The notes: generated by a model from the letters alone, not told the origin. 64,000 bases of DNA from Candidatus Sphingomonas phytovorans (GCA_029202385.1 CP119314.1:4448501-4512500), one strand, 5' to 3'; counted from the stretch's first letter, positions 1 through 9,064 are shown. Program-made: numbers and translations.

Positions 1-110
1 CGGCCACCGAAAACGCCACCGGACCGGTCGAGAACGCGACCAGCGCCGCTCCCGCCACCAACCAGGCTGCCGCGACCAACGTCGCCGGCGCCGGCAACGC
101 TGGACAGTAA
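1..110 (+). CDS. ctaC: Cytochrome c oxidase subunit II, C-terminal tail (partial)
   Basis: The reading frame that is open from the left edge and stops with TAA at 108-110 encodes an Ala/Asn/Thr-rich low-complexity tail of about 36 residues. No catalytic motif is inside the window. I infer subunit II from position only: it sits 4 bases before ctaD, and in sphingomonads coxB/ctaC commonly precedes ctaD and has an Ala-rich tail. The body of the protein, with its CuA site, would lie to the left. The frame and stop are seen; the identity is inference. Confidence 0.6.
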   Translation, partial: ATENATGPVENATSAAPATNQAAATNVAGAGNAGQ

Positions 111-114
111 GACA

Positions 115-1779
115 ATGACCGATACCGCCCTTCACCCGTCCGCGTTCGATGCGCACCATGACGATCACGCGCATCACGACGCCGATCACAAGCCGGCCTT
201 CTTCGCGCGCTGGTTCATGTCGACGAACCACAAGGACATCGGCACCCTCTATCTGATCTTCGCGATCTGCGCGGGCATCATCGGTGGCGGCATCTCGGGC
301 CTGATGCGCGCGGAGCTGGCTCATCCCGGCATCCAGTATCTCGGCGAATGGGCTGCCTGGCTGCCCGGCGGCGACCAGGGGCTGGATCACGCGCTGCATC
401 TCTGGAACGTGCTCATCACCGCGCACGGCCTGATCATGGTGTTCTTCATGGTCATGCCGGCGATGATCGGCGGCTTCGGCAACTGGTTCGTGCCGCTGAT
501 GATCGGCGCGCCGGACATGGCGTTCCCGCGCATGAACAACATCTCCTTCTGGCTGCTGGTGCCAAGCTTCACGCTGCTGCTCGCCTCGCCCTTCTTCGGG
601 GGCGCCGGCACCGGCTGGACGGTCTATGCGCCGCTCTCCACATATGGGGAGCCGGGGCCGTCGGTCGACATGGCGATCCTGTCGCTCCATCTCGCGGGCG
701 CCAGTTCGATCCTCGGGGCGATCAACTTCATCACCACCATCTTCAACATGCGCGCGCCGGGCATGACCCTGCACAAGATGCCGCTGTTCGTCTGGTCGGT
801 GCTGGTCACCGCCTTCCTGCTGCTGCTCTCGCTGCCGGTTCTCGCCGCGGCGATCACGATGCTGCTGACCGACCGCAACTTCCACACCACCTTCTTCGAT
901 CCGGCCGGCGGCGGCGATCCCGTCCTGTACCAGCATCTGTTCTGGTTCTTCGGCCATCCCGAGGTGTACATCATGATCCTGCCGGGCTTCGGCATGATCA
1001 GCCACATCATCTCAACCTTCTCGAAGAAGCCGGTGTTCGGTTATCTCGGCATGGCCTATGCCATGGTCGCGATCGGCGTGGTCGGCTTCGTCGTGTGGGC
1101 GCACCACATGTTCACCACCGGCCTCAGCGTGAACGTGAAGATGTACTTCACCGCAGCGACGATGGTCATCGCGGTTCCGACCGGCATCAAGATCTTCTCG
1201 TGGATCGCGACGATGTGGGGCGGCTCGATGAGCTTCAAGACCCCGATGATGTGGGCGATCGGCTTCATCTTCATGTTCACCGTCGGTGGCGTGACCGGCG
1301 TCGTGCTCGCGAACGGCGGCGTCGACGATTACATGCAGGACACCTATTACGTCGTCGCGCACTTCCACTATGTGTTGTCGCTCGGCGCGGTGTTCAGTCT
1401 GTTCGCCGGCTTCTACTACTGGTTCCCGAAGATGTCGGGCCGGATGTACAGCGAGTTCCTCGGCCAGCTGCACTTCTGGGTCTTCTTCATCGGCGTGAAC
1501 ATCCTGTTCTTCCCGATGCACTTCCTCGGCCTCCAGGGCATGCCGCGCCGTATTCCGGACTATAACCCGGCGTACGAGCACTGGAACTGGATCGCGACGG
1601 TCGGCTACATGATCATGGCCGCGTCCATGCTGGTCTTCTTCGTCAACCTGTTCTGGTCGCTGTTCGCGGGCAAGAAGGCAGGCGACAGCCCCTGGGGCGA
1701 AGGCGCGACGACGCTTGAGTGGACGCTGTCGAGCCCGCCGCCTTACCATCAGTTCGAGACGCTGCCGCGCATCGACTGA
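115..1779 (+). CDS. ctaD: Cytochrome c oxidase subunit I (aa3-type)
   Basis: This is the 554-residue catalytic subunit of the aa3-type oxidase, an inner-membrane proton pump that reduces O2 to water with electrons from cytochrome c. The low-spin haem a ligand His is at about residue 104. HPEVY, with the CuB His, the cross-linked Tyr and the A1-type Glu, is at 281-285. The CuB His-His pair is at 330-331, the K-channel Lys at about 359, and AHFHY with the haem ligands near 416-418. A D-channel Asp sits near 134. The length is normal for the family. The N-terminus has a His/Asp-rich stretch at residues 14-25, before the conserved segment that begins the first helix. It starts 4 bases after the ctaC stop and heads the ctaD-ctaB-ctaG-ctaE assembly operon. 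Confidence 0.98.
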   Translation: MTDTALHPSAFDAHHDDHAHHDADHKPAFFARWFMSTNHKDIGTLYLIFAICAGIIGGGISGLMRAELAHPGIQYLGEWAAWLPGGDQGLDHALHLWNVLITAHGLIMVFFMVMPAMIGGFGNWFVPLMIGAPDMAFPRMNNISFWLLVPSFTLLLASPFFGGAGTGWTVYAPLSTYGEPGPSVDMAILSLHLAGASSILGAINFITTIFNMRAPGMTLHKMPLFVWSVLVTAFLLLLSLPVLAAAITMLLTDRNFHTTFFDPAGGGDPVLYQHLFWFFGHPEVYIMILPGFGMISHIISTFSKKPVFGYLGMAYAMVAIGVVGFVVWAHHMFTTGLSVNVKMYFTAATMVIAVPTGIKIFSWIATMWGGSMSFKTPMMWAIGFIFMFTVGGVTGVVLANGGVDDYMQDTYYVVAHFHYVLSLGAVFSLFAGFYYWFPKMSGRMYSEFLGQLHFWVFFIGVNILFFPMHFLGLQGMPRRIPDYNPAYEHWNWIATVGYMIMAASMLVFFVNLFWSLFAGKKAGDSPWGEGATTLEWTLSSPPPYHQFETLPRID

Positions 1780-1815
1780 CCGCACGGGGCCGCTCGCGGG
1801 CGGCTCAAGGAAATC

Positions 1816-1910
1816 CCCCTCCCGCATGCGGGAGGGGTTTTGGGGGAGGGCCTGTAAGGGCGCCTCCCTTCGATATGCCCTCCCCCGGCCCTTCCCGCAT
1901 GCGGGAAGGG
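1816..1910. repeat. GC-rich palindromic intergenic repeat (family 1, copy A)
   Basis: The spacer between ctaD and ctaB consists largely of nested palindromes. A perfect 22-base palindrome lies at 1816-1837, centred on CCCGCATGCGGG, and a second at 1889-1910. Between them GGGGGAGGGC at 1842-1851 faces its reverse complement at 1877-1886, so the whole element can fold into one long stem with two hairpin ends. The same core recurs at 15778-15795 and 54891-55000 of this window. Confidence 0.8.
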
Positions 1911-1921
1911 AGAATAAAGAA

Positions 1922-2830
1922 ATGACCACGACGACCACATTGCCCGCCTCTGCCCTTCCCGCCGACTGGCGCGATTTCCTCGCGCTGACGAAGCCGCGGG
2001 TGATGACGCTCGTCGTCTTCACCGGCCTGTGCGGGATGCTGGCGGCGCCGGTGGGCATCGATCCGGTGCTCGGTTTCACCGCGATCCTGTGCATCGCGCT
2101 CGGCGCCGGCGCTGCCGGCGCGCTCAACCAGTGGTATGAGGCCGATCTCGACGCCAGGATGAAGCGGACCGAGCGCCGGCCGTTGCCGGCCGGCCGCATG
2201 GACCGGCAGGCGGCGCTGCATTTCGGCGTCGGCCTGGCATTCTTCTCGGTGATCCTGATGGGACTGGCGGTGAACCTGATCGCCGCCGCGATCCTCACTG
2301 CCTCGATCCTGTTCTATGTCCTGATCTATACCGTCTGGCTGAAGCGCCGGACGCCGCAGAATATCGTCATCGGCGGTGCCGCCGGCGCTTTTCCGCCGCT
2401 GATCGGCTGGGCGGCCGCCACCGGCGACATCGCGACGCTGCCGGTGCTGCTGTTCACCCTGGTCTTCCTGTGGACGCCGCCGCATTTCTGGGCGCTCGCG
2501 CTGTTCATGAAGTCGGATTACGCCGCCGCCGGCGTGCCGATGATGCCGGTCGTCGCCGGGGAGCGCACGACCCGATTGCAGATCGGGCTCTACACCATCC
2601 CGATGGCGGCGGTCGCGATCGCTCCGTGGGCGCTTGGCTTGACCGGCGCGATCTATGGCGTGGTTGCCATCGCGACGACGCTCGTCTTCGCCGCGCTCGC
2701 GCTTCAGGTCAGCCTGCGCACGACCGGCACGGGCGATGCGATGCGGCCCGAAAAGCGGCTGTTCGCCTGGTCGATCCTTTATCTTTTCATTATTTTCGGC
2801 GCGCTGGTCGTCGACAGGTGGGTCGGCTGA
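1922..2830 (+). CDS. ctaB: Protohaem IX farnesyltransferase
   Basis: This 302-residue polytopic inner-membrane prenyltransferase converts haem b to haem o by attaching a farnesyl group, the first step toward haem a for the oxidase encoded next to it. The two Asp-rich signatures of UbiA-type prenyltransferases are seen: [12 protein letters not shown] near residue 63 and a second conserved loop after the W-T-P-P-H-F-W motif near 183. The ATG at 1922 is preferred because everything upstream in frame is palindromic repeat sequence. The stop overlaps the next start by one base (TGATG). Confidence 0.95.
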   Translation: MTTTTTLPASALPADWRDFLALTKPRVMTLVVFTGLCGMLAAPVGIDPVLGFTAILCIALGAGAAGALNQWYEADLDARMKRTERRPLPAGRMDRQAALHFGVGLAFFSVILMGLAVNLIAAAILTASILFYVLIYTVWLKRRTPQNIVIGGAAGAFPPLIGWAAATGDIATLPVLLFTLVFLWTPPHFWALALFMKSDYAAAGVPMMPVVAGERTTRLQIGLYTIPMAAVAIAPWALGLTGAIYGVVAIATTLVFAALALQVSLRTTGTGDAMRPEKRLFAWSILYLFIIFGALVVDRWVG

Positions 2831-2964
2831 TGAAGAACGAAGACGATCAGATTCGCGCCCGCCAGCGTTCCCGCGCGATCGTCATGGCAGTGCTGCTCGG
2901 CGCCTTCGTCATCCTCGTCTTCGCGATCAGCATCGTGAAGATCAAGGCCGGGGCGGCGCATTGA
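2830..2964 (+). CDS. CoxF-like small single-pass membrane protein
   Basis: This is a 44-residue protein with a charged N-terminus (about 18 residues, several Arg, Glu and Asp) followed by one hydrophobic helix and a short tail. The start ATG overlaps the ctaB stop by one base and the stop overlaps the TTG start of ctaG, so it is embedded in tight translational coupling. Alphaproteobacterial oxidase operons often carry a small protein here, named CoxF in some genera. I call it CoxF-like on position, size and topology; its role in oxidase assembly is inferred. Confidence 0.7.
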   Translation: MKNEDDQIRARQRSRAIVMAVLLGAFVILVFAISIVKIKAGAAH

Positions 2965-3497
2965 CCCGCACGCTGCGCACCGCGATCCTCGCCGGTGTCG
3001 GCGTGTGCTTCATGACCGGGCTCGGTTATGCCAGCGTGCCGCTGTACCGCATGTTCTGCGAGGCGACCGGGCTCAACGGCACCACCCAGCGCGGACTGGT
3101 GGCGCCGGGCGCGGTCGGGCACGAGCAGGTGCGGGTCGATTTCGACACCAATGTCGCGCCTAAGCTGCCCTGGACGTTCAAGCCGGAAGTGCCGTCGGAA
3201 ACGATCGCGATCGGCGCGCGCGATATGGCGTTCTTCACCGCGACGAACAACAGCGACAAGCCGGTGACCGGCACCGCGACGTTCAACGTCACGCCGGCCC
3301 AGGCGGGCAAATATTTCACCAAGATCCAGTGCTTCTGCTTTACGCAGCAGACGCTCAAGCCGGGCGAGACCGCCCGCATGCCGGTGATCTTCTTCGTCGA
3401 CCCGAAGATCCTCACCGATCCCGACGCGGCTGACGTGAAGACGATCACCCTCAGCTACACCTTTTACCCTGTGGATTCCGCGAAAGCAGCCAGCTAG
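2961..3497 (+). CDS. ctaG: Cytochrome c oxidase assembly protein CtaG/Cox11
   Basis: CtaG/Cox11 delivers copper to the CuB site of subunit I. This 178-residue protein has one N-terminal membrane helix and a periplasmic immunoglobulin-like domain. The copper-binding CFCF motif is visible in the segment KIQCFCFTQQ near residue 120, and the conserved VPLYRMFC stretch follows the helix. I chose the TTG at 2961, which overlaps the stop of the upstream small gene in ATTGA, because the next ATG (3012) falls inside the membrane helix and would remove part of it. Confidence 0.93.
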   Translation: MTRTLRTAILAGVGVCFMTGLGYASVPLYRMFCEATGLNGTTQRGLVAPGAVGHEQVRVDFDTNVAPKLPWTFKPEVPSETIAIGARDMAFFTATNNSDKPVTGTATFNVTPAQAGKYFTKIQCFCFTQQTLKPGETARMPVIFFVDPKILTDPDAADVKTITLSYTFYPVDSAKAAS

Positions 3498-3533
3498 AGC
3501 GTTGTCGACAGCCTACTTAACGGGGACCGAAGA

Positions 3534-4448
3534 ATGGCCGGCGCCAAGAACCACGACTACCATATCCTGCCACCCGATATCTGGCCGTTCGTCGGCTCGT
3601 TCTCAGCGCTCACCATGGCGATCGGTGGCATCATGTGGATGCATTCCGGCAGCGTGTTCGGCATCGGCGGCGGCACGATCTTCTTCATTGGCGTCGCGGC
3701 CGTTCTCCTCACCATGTTCTCCTGGTGGAGCAACGTGATCCGTGAAGCGCATGCCGGCGATCATACGCCGGTGGTGCAGCTTCACCTGCGCTACGGCATG
3801 ATCCTGTTCATCGCCTCGGAGGTCATGTTCTTCGTCGGCTGGTTCTGGGCCTTCTTCGATTTTTCGCTGTTCCCGGCGCCGGTGCAGATCGCCGACGGCA
3901 CGGTCAGTCTGATCGCCGATGCAGCGCGCGGCACCTGGCCGCCGAAGGGCATCGAGGTGATCGACGCGTTCAAGTTCCCGCTGCTCAACACGATCATCCT
4001 GCTCACCTCCGGCACGACGGTCACCTGGGCGCACCACGCCCTGATCCACAACCAGCGCGGCGGCGAGAAGACCGGCCTGTGGGGCCTGCTCGGCGTCGGC
4101 AACCGCGACGGCGTGCTCAAGGGCCTGTGGCTGACGATCGTTCTCGGCCTGCTGTTCTCGTCGATCCAGGCCTATGAATATGCCGAGGCGCCGTTCCCCT
4201 TCCACGGGATCAACTATGGCGCGTCCTTCTTCATGGCGACCGGTTTCCATGGTTTCCACGTCATCATCGGCACGATCTTCCTGATCGTTTGCCTGATCCG
4301 GGCGTATAAGGGCGACTTCACCCCGCGCCAGCATTTCGGCTTCGAGGCTGCCGCCTGGTACTGGCACTTCGTCGACGTGGTGTGGCTGTTCCTGTTCGTC
4401 TCGATCTATGTCTGGGGCGGCTGGGGCGCAGCGGTCCACGGCGGCTAG
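3534..4448 (+). CDS. ctaE: Cytochrome c oxidase subunit III
   Basis: This 304-residue polytopic protein is subunit III of the aa3 oxidase, which stabilises the catalytic core and supports proton uptake through the D channel. The conserved family pattern is present: an N-terminal HDYHILPPD segment, the SEVMFFVGWFWAFF helix with its buried Glu, the TTVTWAHHAL segment and the C-terminal FGFEAAAWYWHFVDVVW helix. It follows ctaG by 36 bases in the usual order. Confidence 0.97.
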   Translation: MAGAKNHDYHILPPDIWPFVGSFSALTMAIGGIMWMHSGSVFGIGGGTIFFIGVAAVLLTMFSWWSNVIREAHAGDHTPVVQLHLRYGMILFIASEVMFFVGWFWAFFDFSLFPAPVQIADGTVSLIADAARGTWPPKGIEVIDAFKFPLLNTIILLTSGTTVTWAHHALIHNQRGGEKTGLWGLLGVGNRDGVLKGLWLTIVLGLLFSSIQAYEYAEAPFPFHGINYGASFFMATGFHGFHVIIGTIFLIVCLIRAYKGDFTPRQHFGFEAAAWYWHFVDVVWLFLFVSIYVWGGWGAAVHGG

Positions 4449-4455
4449 CCCCGGC

Positions 4456-4962
4456 GTGACGTCGGGCTGGCATCTCGCGCAGGTCAATGTCGGTCGGCTC
4501 GTCGCGCCGGCCGATGACCCGCAGGTGGCCGGCTTCTTCCTGGAACTCGACCGGATCAACGCGCTCGCCGAGGCAAGCGCGGGATTCGTCTGGCGGCTGA
4601 AAGGCGATGGCAACAGCGCCACCGATCTCCAGCCGACGCCCGATCCCAGACTGATCGTCAACATGTCGGTCTGGGCCGATGCCGAATCACTTTTCGACTA
4701 TGTCTATCGCAGCGCCCACACCCCGGTGATGGCGCAACGCCGCAGCTGGTTCGATCGATTCGACGGGGCCTATCAGGCGCTGTGGTGGGTCCCTGTCGGG
4801 GCCGTGCCAACGATCGACGAGGCCTTTGCCCGACTCTGGCTGCTCGACCGGTTCGGCCCGAGCGAGCGCGCCTTCACCTTCAAGCTGCGCTACCCCGCGC
4901 CCGATGCCGTGGGTGTGCCCGTCGACATGCAGCCCGATCCCTGGTGCGTCGGTCGCGCCTGA
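4456..4962 (+). CDS. DUF3291 domain protein
   Basis: This is a 168-residue soluble protein whose sequence (HLAQVNVGRL near the start, then a conserved FVWRL and SVWADAESLFDYVY region) matches the DUF3291 family, a ferredoxin-like fold related to antibiotic-biosynthesis monooxygenases. No catalytic function is established for the family. The GTG at 4456 lies 7 bases after the ctaE stop. The 3' end overlaps the following DUF983 gene. Co-transcription with oxidase genes is likely, but a role in respiration is not shown by the sequence. Confidence 0.75.
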   Translation: MTSGWHLAQVNVGRLVAPADDPQVAGFFLELDRINALAEASAGFVWRLKGDGNSATDLQPTPDPRLIVNMSVWADAESLFDYVYRSAHTPVMAQRRSWFDRFDGAYQALWWVPVGAVPTIDEAFARLWLLDRFGPSERAFTFKLRYPAPDAVGVPVDMQPDPWCVGRA

Positions 4963-5335
4963 TCCGGTCGCCTCGTCGCGCCCCGGGCCGTTCGATGTGG
5001 CGCTCAAGGGCCTGTGTCCGCGCTGCGGCGCCAGCACGCTGTTCGCCGGCATGACGAAATTCGCCGATCGCTGTGCCGCCTGCGGGCTCGATCTCACGCG
5101 GTTCAACGTCGGGGACGGCCCCGCCGCGTTCCTGACCCTGATCGTCGGCGGCCTGCTCGTCGGTGTGGCGGTGACGCTGCAACTGACGGTCGAACCGCCG
5201 CTCTGGCTGCTCGCGCTGATCCTGGTGCCGCTCGCGGCCATAGCGGTCACCGGGTCGCTGCGCGTCGCCAAAGGCGCGCTGCTCGCGTTCGAATATCGCA
5301 ATTCGGCGCGCGAAGGCCGGATCGCGGACGAATGA
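4904..5335 (+). CDS. DUF983 family membrane protein
   Basis: The protein has a zinc-ribbon-like CPRCG...CAACGLDL motif followed by two hydrophobic helices and a short cytoplasmic tail, the layout of DUF983 proteins often found in cytochrome oxidase operons. The start is uncertain: ATG 4904 and GTG 4913 lie inside the 3' end of the DUF3291 gene, and GTG 4997 is immediately before the zinc ribbon. I list the longest ATG form (143 residues), although family members usually have only 10-20 residues before the ribbon. The stop overlaps the SURF1 start as ATGA. Confidence 0.75.
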   Translation: MPWVCPSTCSPIPGASVAPDPVASSRPGPFDVALKGLCPRCGASTLFAGMTKFADRCAACGLDLTRFNVGDGPAAFLTLIVGGLLVGVAVTLQLTVEPPLWLLALILVPLAAIAVTGSLRVAKGALLAFEYRNSAREGRIADE

Positions 5336-5946
5336 AGCGCTTTCCCATCGTGGCGACCGTCCTGGTCGGCCTGGCCATCGCGGCGATGATCGCGCTCGGC
5401 GTCTGGCAGTTCCAGCGCAAGGGCGAGAAGGAGGCGATGCTGGTTCGCCTCTCCGCGAATCGCGGGCTGCCGCCGATCGCCTTTCCGCGCATTCCGGTTG
5501 ACGACAGCCTGTTGTTCCGCCGGGCAAGTGCCTTCTGCCTCGAACCGGTCAGCTTCAGGGTCGAGGGCGGGCGCAATGCGCGCGGCGGGGTCGGCTGGCG
5601 CCAGATCGCACAGTGCCGCACCGGTGCTGAAGGGCCTGGGCTGACGGTACAGATCGGTGTCGCCCAGGCGCCCGATGCGAAGCCGACATGGCGCGGCGGC
5701 GAGGTGACCGGTTATATCACCCATGCACTCGACCATCGTCCGCTCATCGCCTCGATCTTCTCGTCCGAACCCAAGACGCTGATGCTTATGGCCGACCCGC
5801 CCGCGCCGGGGCTCGACGCCAATCCTGGGCCGGATCTGTCGGCGGTCCCCAACAACCACCTTGCTTATGCCGTTCAATGGTTCCTGTTCGCGCTCGTCGC
5901 GGCGGTGATCTACGCGATAGCCGTGCGTCGCCGCCTGAAAGCTTGA
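5332..5946 (+). CDS. SURF1 family cytochrome oxidase biogenesis protein
   Basis: SURF1 (Shy1 in yeast) helps insert haem a into subunit I. This 204-residue protein has the family topology: an N-terminal membrane helix ending in the hallmark GVWQFQRK, a periplasmic domain and a C-terminal helix preceded by NNHLAYAVQWF, which is the conserved SURF1 end motif. It is shorter than many homologues (about 230-250 residues), mainly in the middle domain. The ATG overlaps the DUF983 stop by four bases, and it closes the oxidase operon. Confidence 0.9.
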   Translation: MKRFPIVATVLVGLAIAAMIALGVWQFQRKGEKEAMLVRLSANRGLPPIAFPRIPVDDSLLFRRASAFCLEPVSFRVEGGRNARGGVGWRQIAQCRTGAEGPGLTVQIGVAQAPDAKPTWRGGEVTGYITHALDHRPLIASIFSSEPKTLMLMADPPAPGLDANPGPDLSAVPNNHLAYAVQWFLFALVAAVIYAIAVRRRLKA

Positions 5947-6005
5947 TGCGCCCGAAAGCCTGACATGCTTGTGACTTTGCCGCGTCGCGGTTAGGCGCAT
6001 CGGCC

Positions 6006-7418
6006 ATGCGCTATATCAGTACCCGTGGGGCAGCCCCCGTCCTCGACTTCGAACAGGTCACGCTTGCCGGCCTCGCCAGTGACGGGGGCCTCTATGTCCC
6101 GGAGACCTGGCCAAGCCTGGGCAGGGACGAGATCGCGGCGCTGCGCGGCCTTTCCTATGTCGATACCGCCGTCGCGGTGATGGCGCCCTTTGTCGAGGGC
6201 ACGCTCTCCCGCGAGGAACTGCGCGACCTTTGCGTGCAGGCTTATGGCCGTTTCTCCCACGCCGCGGTCACCCCGCTGGTCCAGCTCGACCATCAGCAAT
6301 GGCTGCTCGAGCTGTTTCACGGCCCGACGCTGGCCTTCAAGGACGTCGCGCTCCAGTTGCTCGGCTTGTTGTTCGAACGTTTCCTTGCCGGTTCCGACCG
6401 GCAGGTGACGATCGTCGGCGCGACCTCGGGCGATACCGGCTCGGCCGCGATCGACGCGCTGGCCGGCCGCGCTGGCGTGGATGTGTTCATGCTCCATCCC
6501 AAGGGCCGCGTCTCCGACGTGCAGCGCCGCCAGATGACCACGGTGCTCGCGCCCAACATCCACAACATCGCGATCGACGGCAGCTTCGACGACGCCCAGG
6601 CGCTGGTGAAGGCGATGTTCAACGATCCCGGATTCTCCGGGAAATTCCAGCTCTCGGCGGTGAACTCGATCAACTGGGCGCGGCTGATGGCGCAGGTGGT
6701 CTATTATTTCTACGCTGCGGTCCGCCTCGGCGCGCCTGACCGGCCGGTCGCCTTCTCGGTGCCGACCGGCAATTTCGGCGACGTGTTCGCCGGCTATGTC
6801 GCGGCGAAGATGGGCCTGCCCGTCGCGAAGCTGGTGGTGGCGACCAACGTCAACGACATCCTCCATCGCGCATTGTCGCAGGGCGACTATTCGCAAGGCA
6901 CCGTCGTGCCGACGCCGAGCCCGTCGATGGACATCCAGGTGTCGAGCAATTTCGAGCGCCTGCTGTTCGATCTCGGCGGCCGCGACGGTGCCGCGACGCG
7001 CGCGCAGATGCGCGACTTCGAATCGACCAGGGCGATGCGCTTGACCAACGCCCAGCGCGAAGGCGCGGCGAGCCTGTTCGCCAGCGACCGGGTCGATCTT
7101 GACGACATGGCGCTGGCGATGCGCTGGGCATCCGATGGTTCGGGTGAGGTCATCGACCCGCACACCGCGATCGGCCTCGCCGCGGCGCGTCGAGTCGATC
7201 TCCCCGCCGATGTACCCGTGGTGACTCTCGCGACCGCGCATCCGGCCAAGTTCGGCGATGCGGTCGAACGCGCGACCGGCATCCGCCCATCGCTGCCCGC
7301 GCGGATCGGCGACCTGTTCGATCGCGAGGAGCGGTACGCATCGCTGCCCGGCACGTTCGAGGCGGTTACCGGCTATATCGCCGAGCGCGCTGTCCCAAAT
7401 GCCGTTCGCCCCGAATAG
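6006..7418 (+). CDS. thrC: Threonine synthase
   Basis: This 470-residue PLP enzyme converts O-phosphohomoserine to threonine and phosphate, the last step of threonine synthesis. The PLP lysine is in HGPTLAFKDVALQ at about residue 112. The phosphate-binding SGDTGSAA follows near 142, and the N-terminal MRYISTRGAAP segment is typical of the long bacterial/yeast class. The ATG at 6006 agrees with that conserved N-terminus. It stands 59 bases after the SURF1 gene and probably has its own promoter. lysC, which feeds the same aspartate pathway, lies 7 kb downstream. Confidence 0.97.
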   Translation: MRYISTRGAAPVLDFEQVTLAGLASDGGLYVPETWPSLGRDEIAALRGLSYVDTAVAVMAPFVEGTLSREELRDLCVQAYGRFSHAAVTPLVQLDHQQWLLELFHGPTLAFKDVALQLLGLLFERFLAGSDRQVTIVGATSGDTGSAAIDALAGRAGVDVFMLHPKGRVSDVQRRQMTTVLAPNIHNIAIDGSFDDAQALVKAMFNDPGFSGKFQLSAVNSINWARLMAQVVYYFYAAVRLGAPDRPVAFSVPTGNFGDVFAGYVAAKMGLPVAKLVVATNVNDILHRALSQGDYSQGTVVPTPSPSMDIQVSSNFERLLFDLGGRDGAATRAQMRDFESTRAMRLTNAQREGAASLFASDRVDLDDMALAMRWASDGSGEVIDPHTAIGLAAARRVDLPADVPVVTLATAHPAKFGDAVERATGIRPSLPARIGDLFDREERYASLPGTFEAVTGYIAERAVPNAVRPE

Positions 7419-7420
7419 CC

Positions 7421-7508
7421 ATCGAGCTTGTCGAGATGGCATGTCGAGGGGCAAATGTGTCTCGATACGCGTTCTCGACGCGCTCGACCTCTACTCGACA
7501 CGAACGGG
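7421..7508. repeat. Dispersed intergenic repeat (family 2, diverged copy)
   Basis: The 97-base spacer after thrC contains an imperfect hairpin (CCATCGAG...CTCGATGG type) and ends with CTCGACACGAACGG at about 7493-7506. That end closely resembles the right arm CTCGAAACGAACGG of the long inverted repeat at 22639-22715. It is probably a worn copy of the same sphingomonad intergenic element. Confidence 0.5.
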
Positions 7509-7515
7509 TTTCTAG

Positions 7516-8385
7516 ATGGACCTCAAGACACTCATCGGCGAGCCCTGGGCCGATTACGGGCTGATCGATTCAGGCAACGGCCGCAAGCTCGAACGCTATG
7601 GCCGCTTCCGCTTCATCCGCCCCGAGGGACAGGCCTTGTGGGCGCCCGCCCGCGACGACTGGCGCGCCCAGGCCGAATTCATTCCCGGCTCCGACGAGGA
7701 CGGCGGTGGCCGCTGGGAGTTCTCCGAGCCAGTCCCGCGCGAGGGCTGGCCGCTTAAATGGGACGATGTCAGCTTCACCGCGCAGAACACGCCCTTCCGC
7801 CATCTGGGCTTCTTCCCGGACATGGCGCCAGTCTGGAGTTGGATGCGTGAACAAGTCGCCGACAGGGAGGCGTCGGAGTGCCTCAACCTGTTCGGCTATA
7901 CCGGCGTCGGCACGCTGGCGATGGCGGCCAAAGGCGTGAAGATGGTCCATGTCGACGCTTCGAAGAAATCGGTCGAGGCCGCCCGCGCCAATGCGGTGCT
8001 GTCAGGCATGGCGGACAAGCCGATCCGCTGGATGACCGATGACGCCACCAAGTTCATCGCGCGCGAGGTCCGGCGCGGCCGGCGCTATGACGGTATCCTG
8101 CTGGATCCACCCAAGTTCGGCCGCGGCCCGGAGGGCGAGGTGTGGAAGCTGGAGGAAGGTCTGCCGGGCCTGATCGCCGATTGCCGCAAGCTGCTCGACA
8201 CTGAATCGCGCTTCCTGTTCCTCACTGTCTATGCGGTGCGCATGTCGGCGCTGGCGATCGGCGAACTGCTCAACCAGGCCCTGGGCGATCTCGGCGGCAA
8301 GGTCGAAGCTGGAGAACTGGCGGTCCGCGAGGAAACGCGCGGGCTGCTCCTGCCGACCGCGATCTGGGCGCGGTGGTCGCGTTAA
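7516..8385 (+). CDS. Class I SAM-dependent methyltransferase, RlmI-like
   Basis: This is a 289-residue methyltransferase. The SAM-binding motif I is NLFGYTGVGTLAMAA (about residues 124-138), followed by the acidic VHVDASKKSVEAARAN motif II. Motif IV is ILLDPPKFGRG near 193-203. The DPPKF form and the upstream FRHLGFFPDM segment match the RlmI/RlmK-like group (PF10672) that methylates cytosine or guanine in 23S rRNA. The N-terminal PUA domain of RlmI is absent, so the RNA target cannot be assigned. It is convergent with ccmB. Confidence 0.85.
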   Translation: MDLKTLIGEPWADYGLIDSGNGRKLERYGRFRFIRPEGQALWAPARDDWRAQAEFIPGSDEDGGGRWEFSEPVPREGWPLKWDDVSFTAQNTPFRHLGFFPDMAPVWSWMREQVADREASECLNLFGYTGVGTLAMAAKGVKMVHVDASKKSVEAARANAVLSGMADKPIRWMTDDATKFIAREVRRGRRYDGILLDPPKFGRGPEGEVWKLEEGLPGLIADCRKLLDTESRFLFLTVYAVRMSALAIGELLNQALGDLGGKVEAGELAVREETRGLLLPTAIWARWSR

Positions 8386-8417
8386 TTTCTCCCTACCGCT
8401 CGCAGGGGGAGTAGAAA
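8386..8417. terminator. Candidate bidirectional terminator between convergent genes
   Basis: The 34-base gap between the methyltransferase stop and the ccmB stop holds an imperfect inverted repeat: TTTCTCCCT at 8386-8394 facing AGGGGGAGTAGAAA at 8404-8417. The flanking T and A runs could serve as U-tracts in either direction. The stem is imperfect, and it may be a worn copy of the CTCCCGC palindrome family. Confidence 0.4.
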
Positions 8418-8419
8418 GC

Positions 8420-9064
8420 TCACTCCATTCCCGCACGCATCGCGGCACCCGCTACGAACGGCGCTCCAGCCACCAGCATCAGGCTAACCGCCGCCAGCAG
8501 CTTGACCGCCCCCATCCCGCCGTCGATCGAGCCAGCACCGAAGATCAGCAGCGGCACCGCGAGCGGCAGCATCACCAGTCCAGCGACGGCCCCAGCGCCG
8601 CGCAGCCCCGACACCAGGGCTGACGTCGCGACCGCCAAAGCCGCCAGCCCGGGCGTCCCGATCAGCAACCCCAATTCAACCCGAAGCACCGTCTCGCCCG
8701 GCAAATCCAGCAGCCCCGCCGCGATCACCGCCGCCAGCATCAGCGGCGGCCCGAAGGCGAGCCAGTGCGCCGCGATCTTCGCGGCCGCGACGCTCGCCAT
8801 GCTCAGTCCGCGCACGGCGAACTGGTCGAGCACGCCGCTTTCGGCATCGGGCCCGATCAGCCGCTCGACCGGCATCAACGCCGCGAGCAGCGCCGCCGCC
8901 CAGATCACCCCGCCGCCGACCCGCGCCAGCAGGGCGGCATCCGGGCCGATGGCGAAGGGGAACAGGATCGCGACGAGCAGGAAAAAGGCGAGCGTATAGG
9001 TCACGCTCCCGCCAGCCCAGGCACGACCGAGATCGCGCGCGACGAGGGTGAGGAACGGCCTCAT
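8420..9064 (-). CDS. ccmB: Haem exporter permease CcmB
   Basis: This 214-residue inner-membrane protein is the permease partner of CcmA in the cytochrome c maturation system I, where CcmABCD loads haem onto CcmE. The sequence shows about six hydrophobic helices and the conserved N-terminal FLTLVARDLGRAW, followed by GPDAALLARVGGGVIWAAALLA. The start ATG overlaps the ccmA stop by four bases. ccmC, ccmE and the rest of the pathway are not in this window. Confidence 0.93.
   Translation of the reverse strand: MRPFLTLVARDLGRAWAGGSVTYTLAFFLLVAILFPFAIGPDAALLARVGGGVIWAAALLAALMPVERLIGPDAESGVLDQFAVRGLSMASVAAAKIAAHWLAFGPPLMLAAVIAAGLLDLPGETVLRVELGLLIGTPGLAALAVATSALVSGLRGAGAVAGLVMLPLAVPLLIFGAGSIDGGMGAVKLLAAVSLMLVAGAPFVAGAAMRAGME

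Noticed and set aside
348..1565. 405-residue plus-strand frame inside ctaD
   Set aside because: It is an alternative frame of the cytochrome oxidase gene with Arg/His-rich composition and no domain.
1012..2298. 428-residue minus-strand frame over ctaD and ctaB
   Set aside because: It is a high-GC shadow of the conserved oxidase genes and passes through the palindromic repeat.
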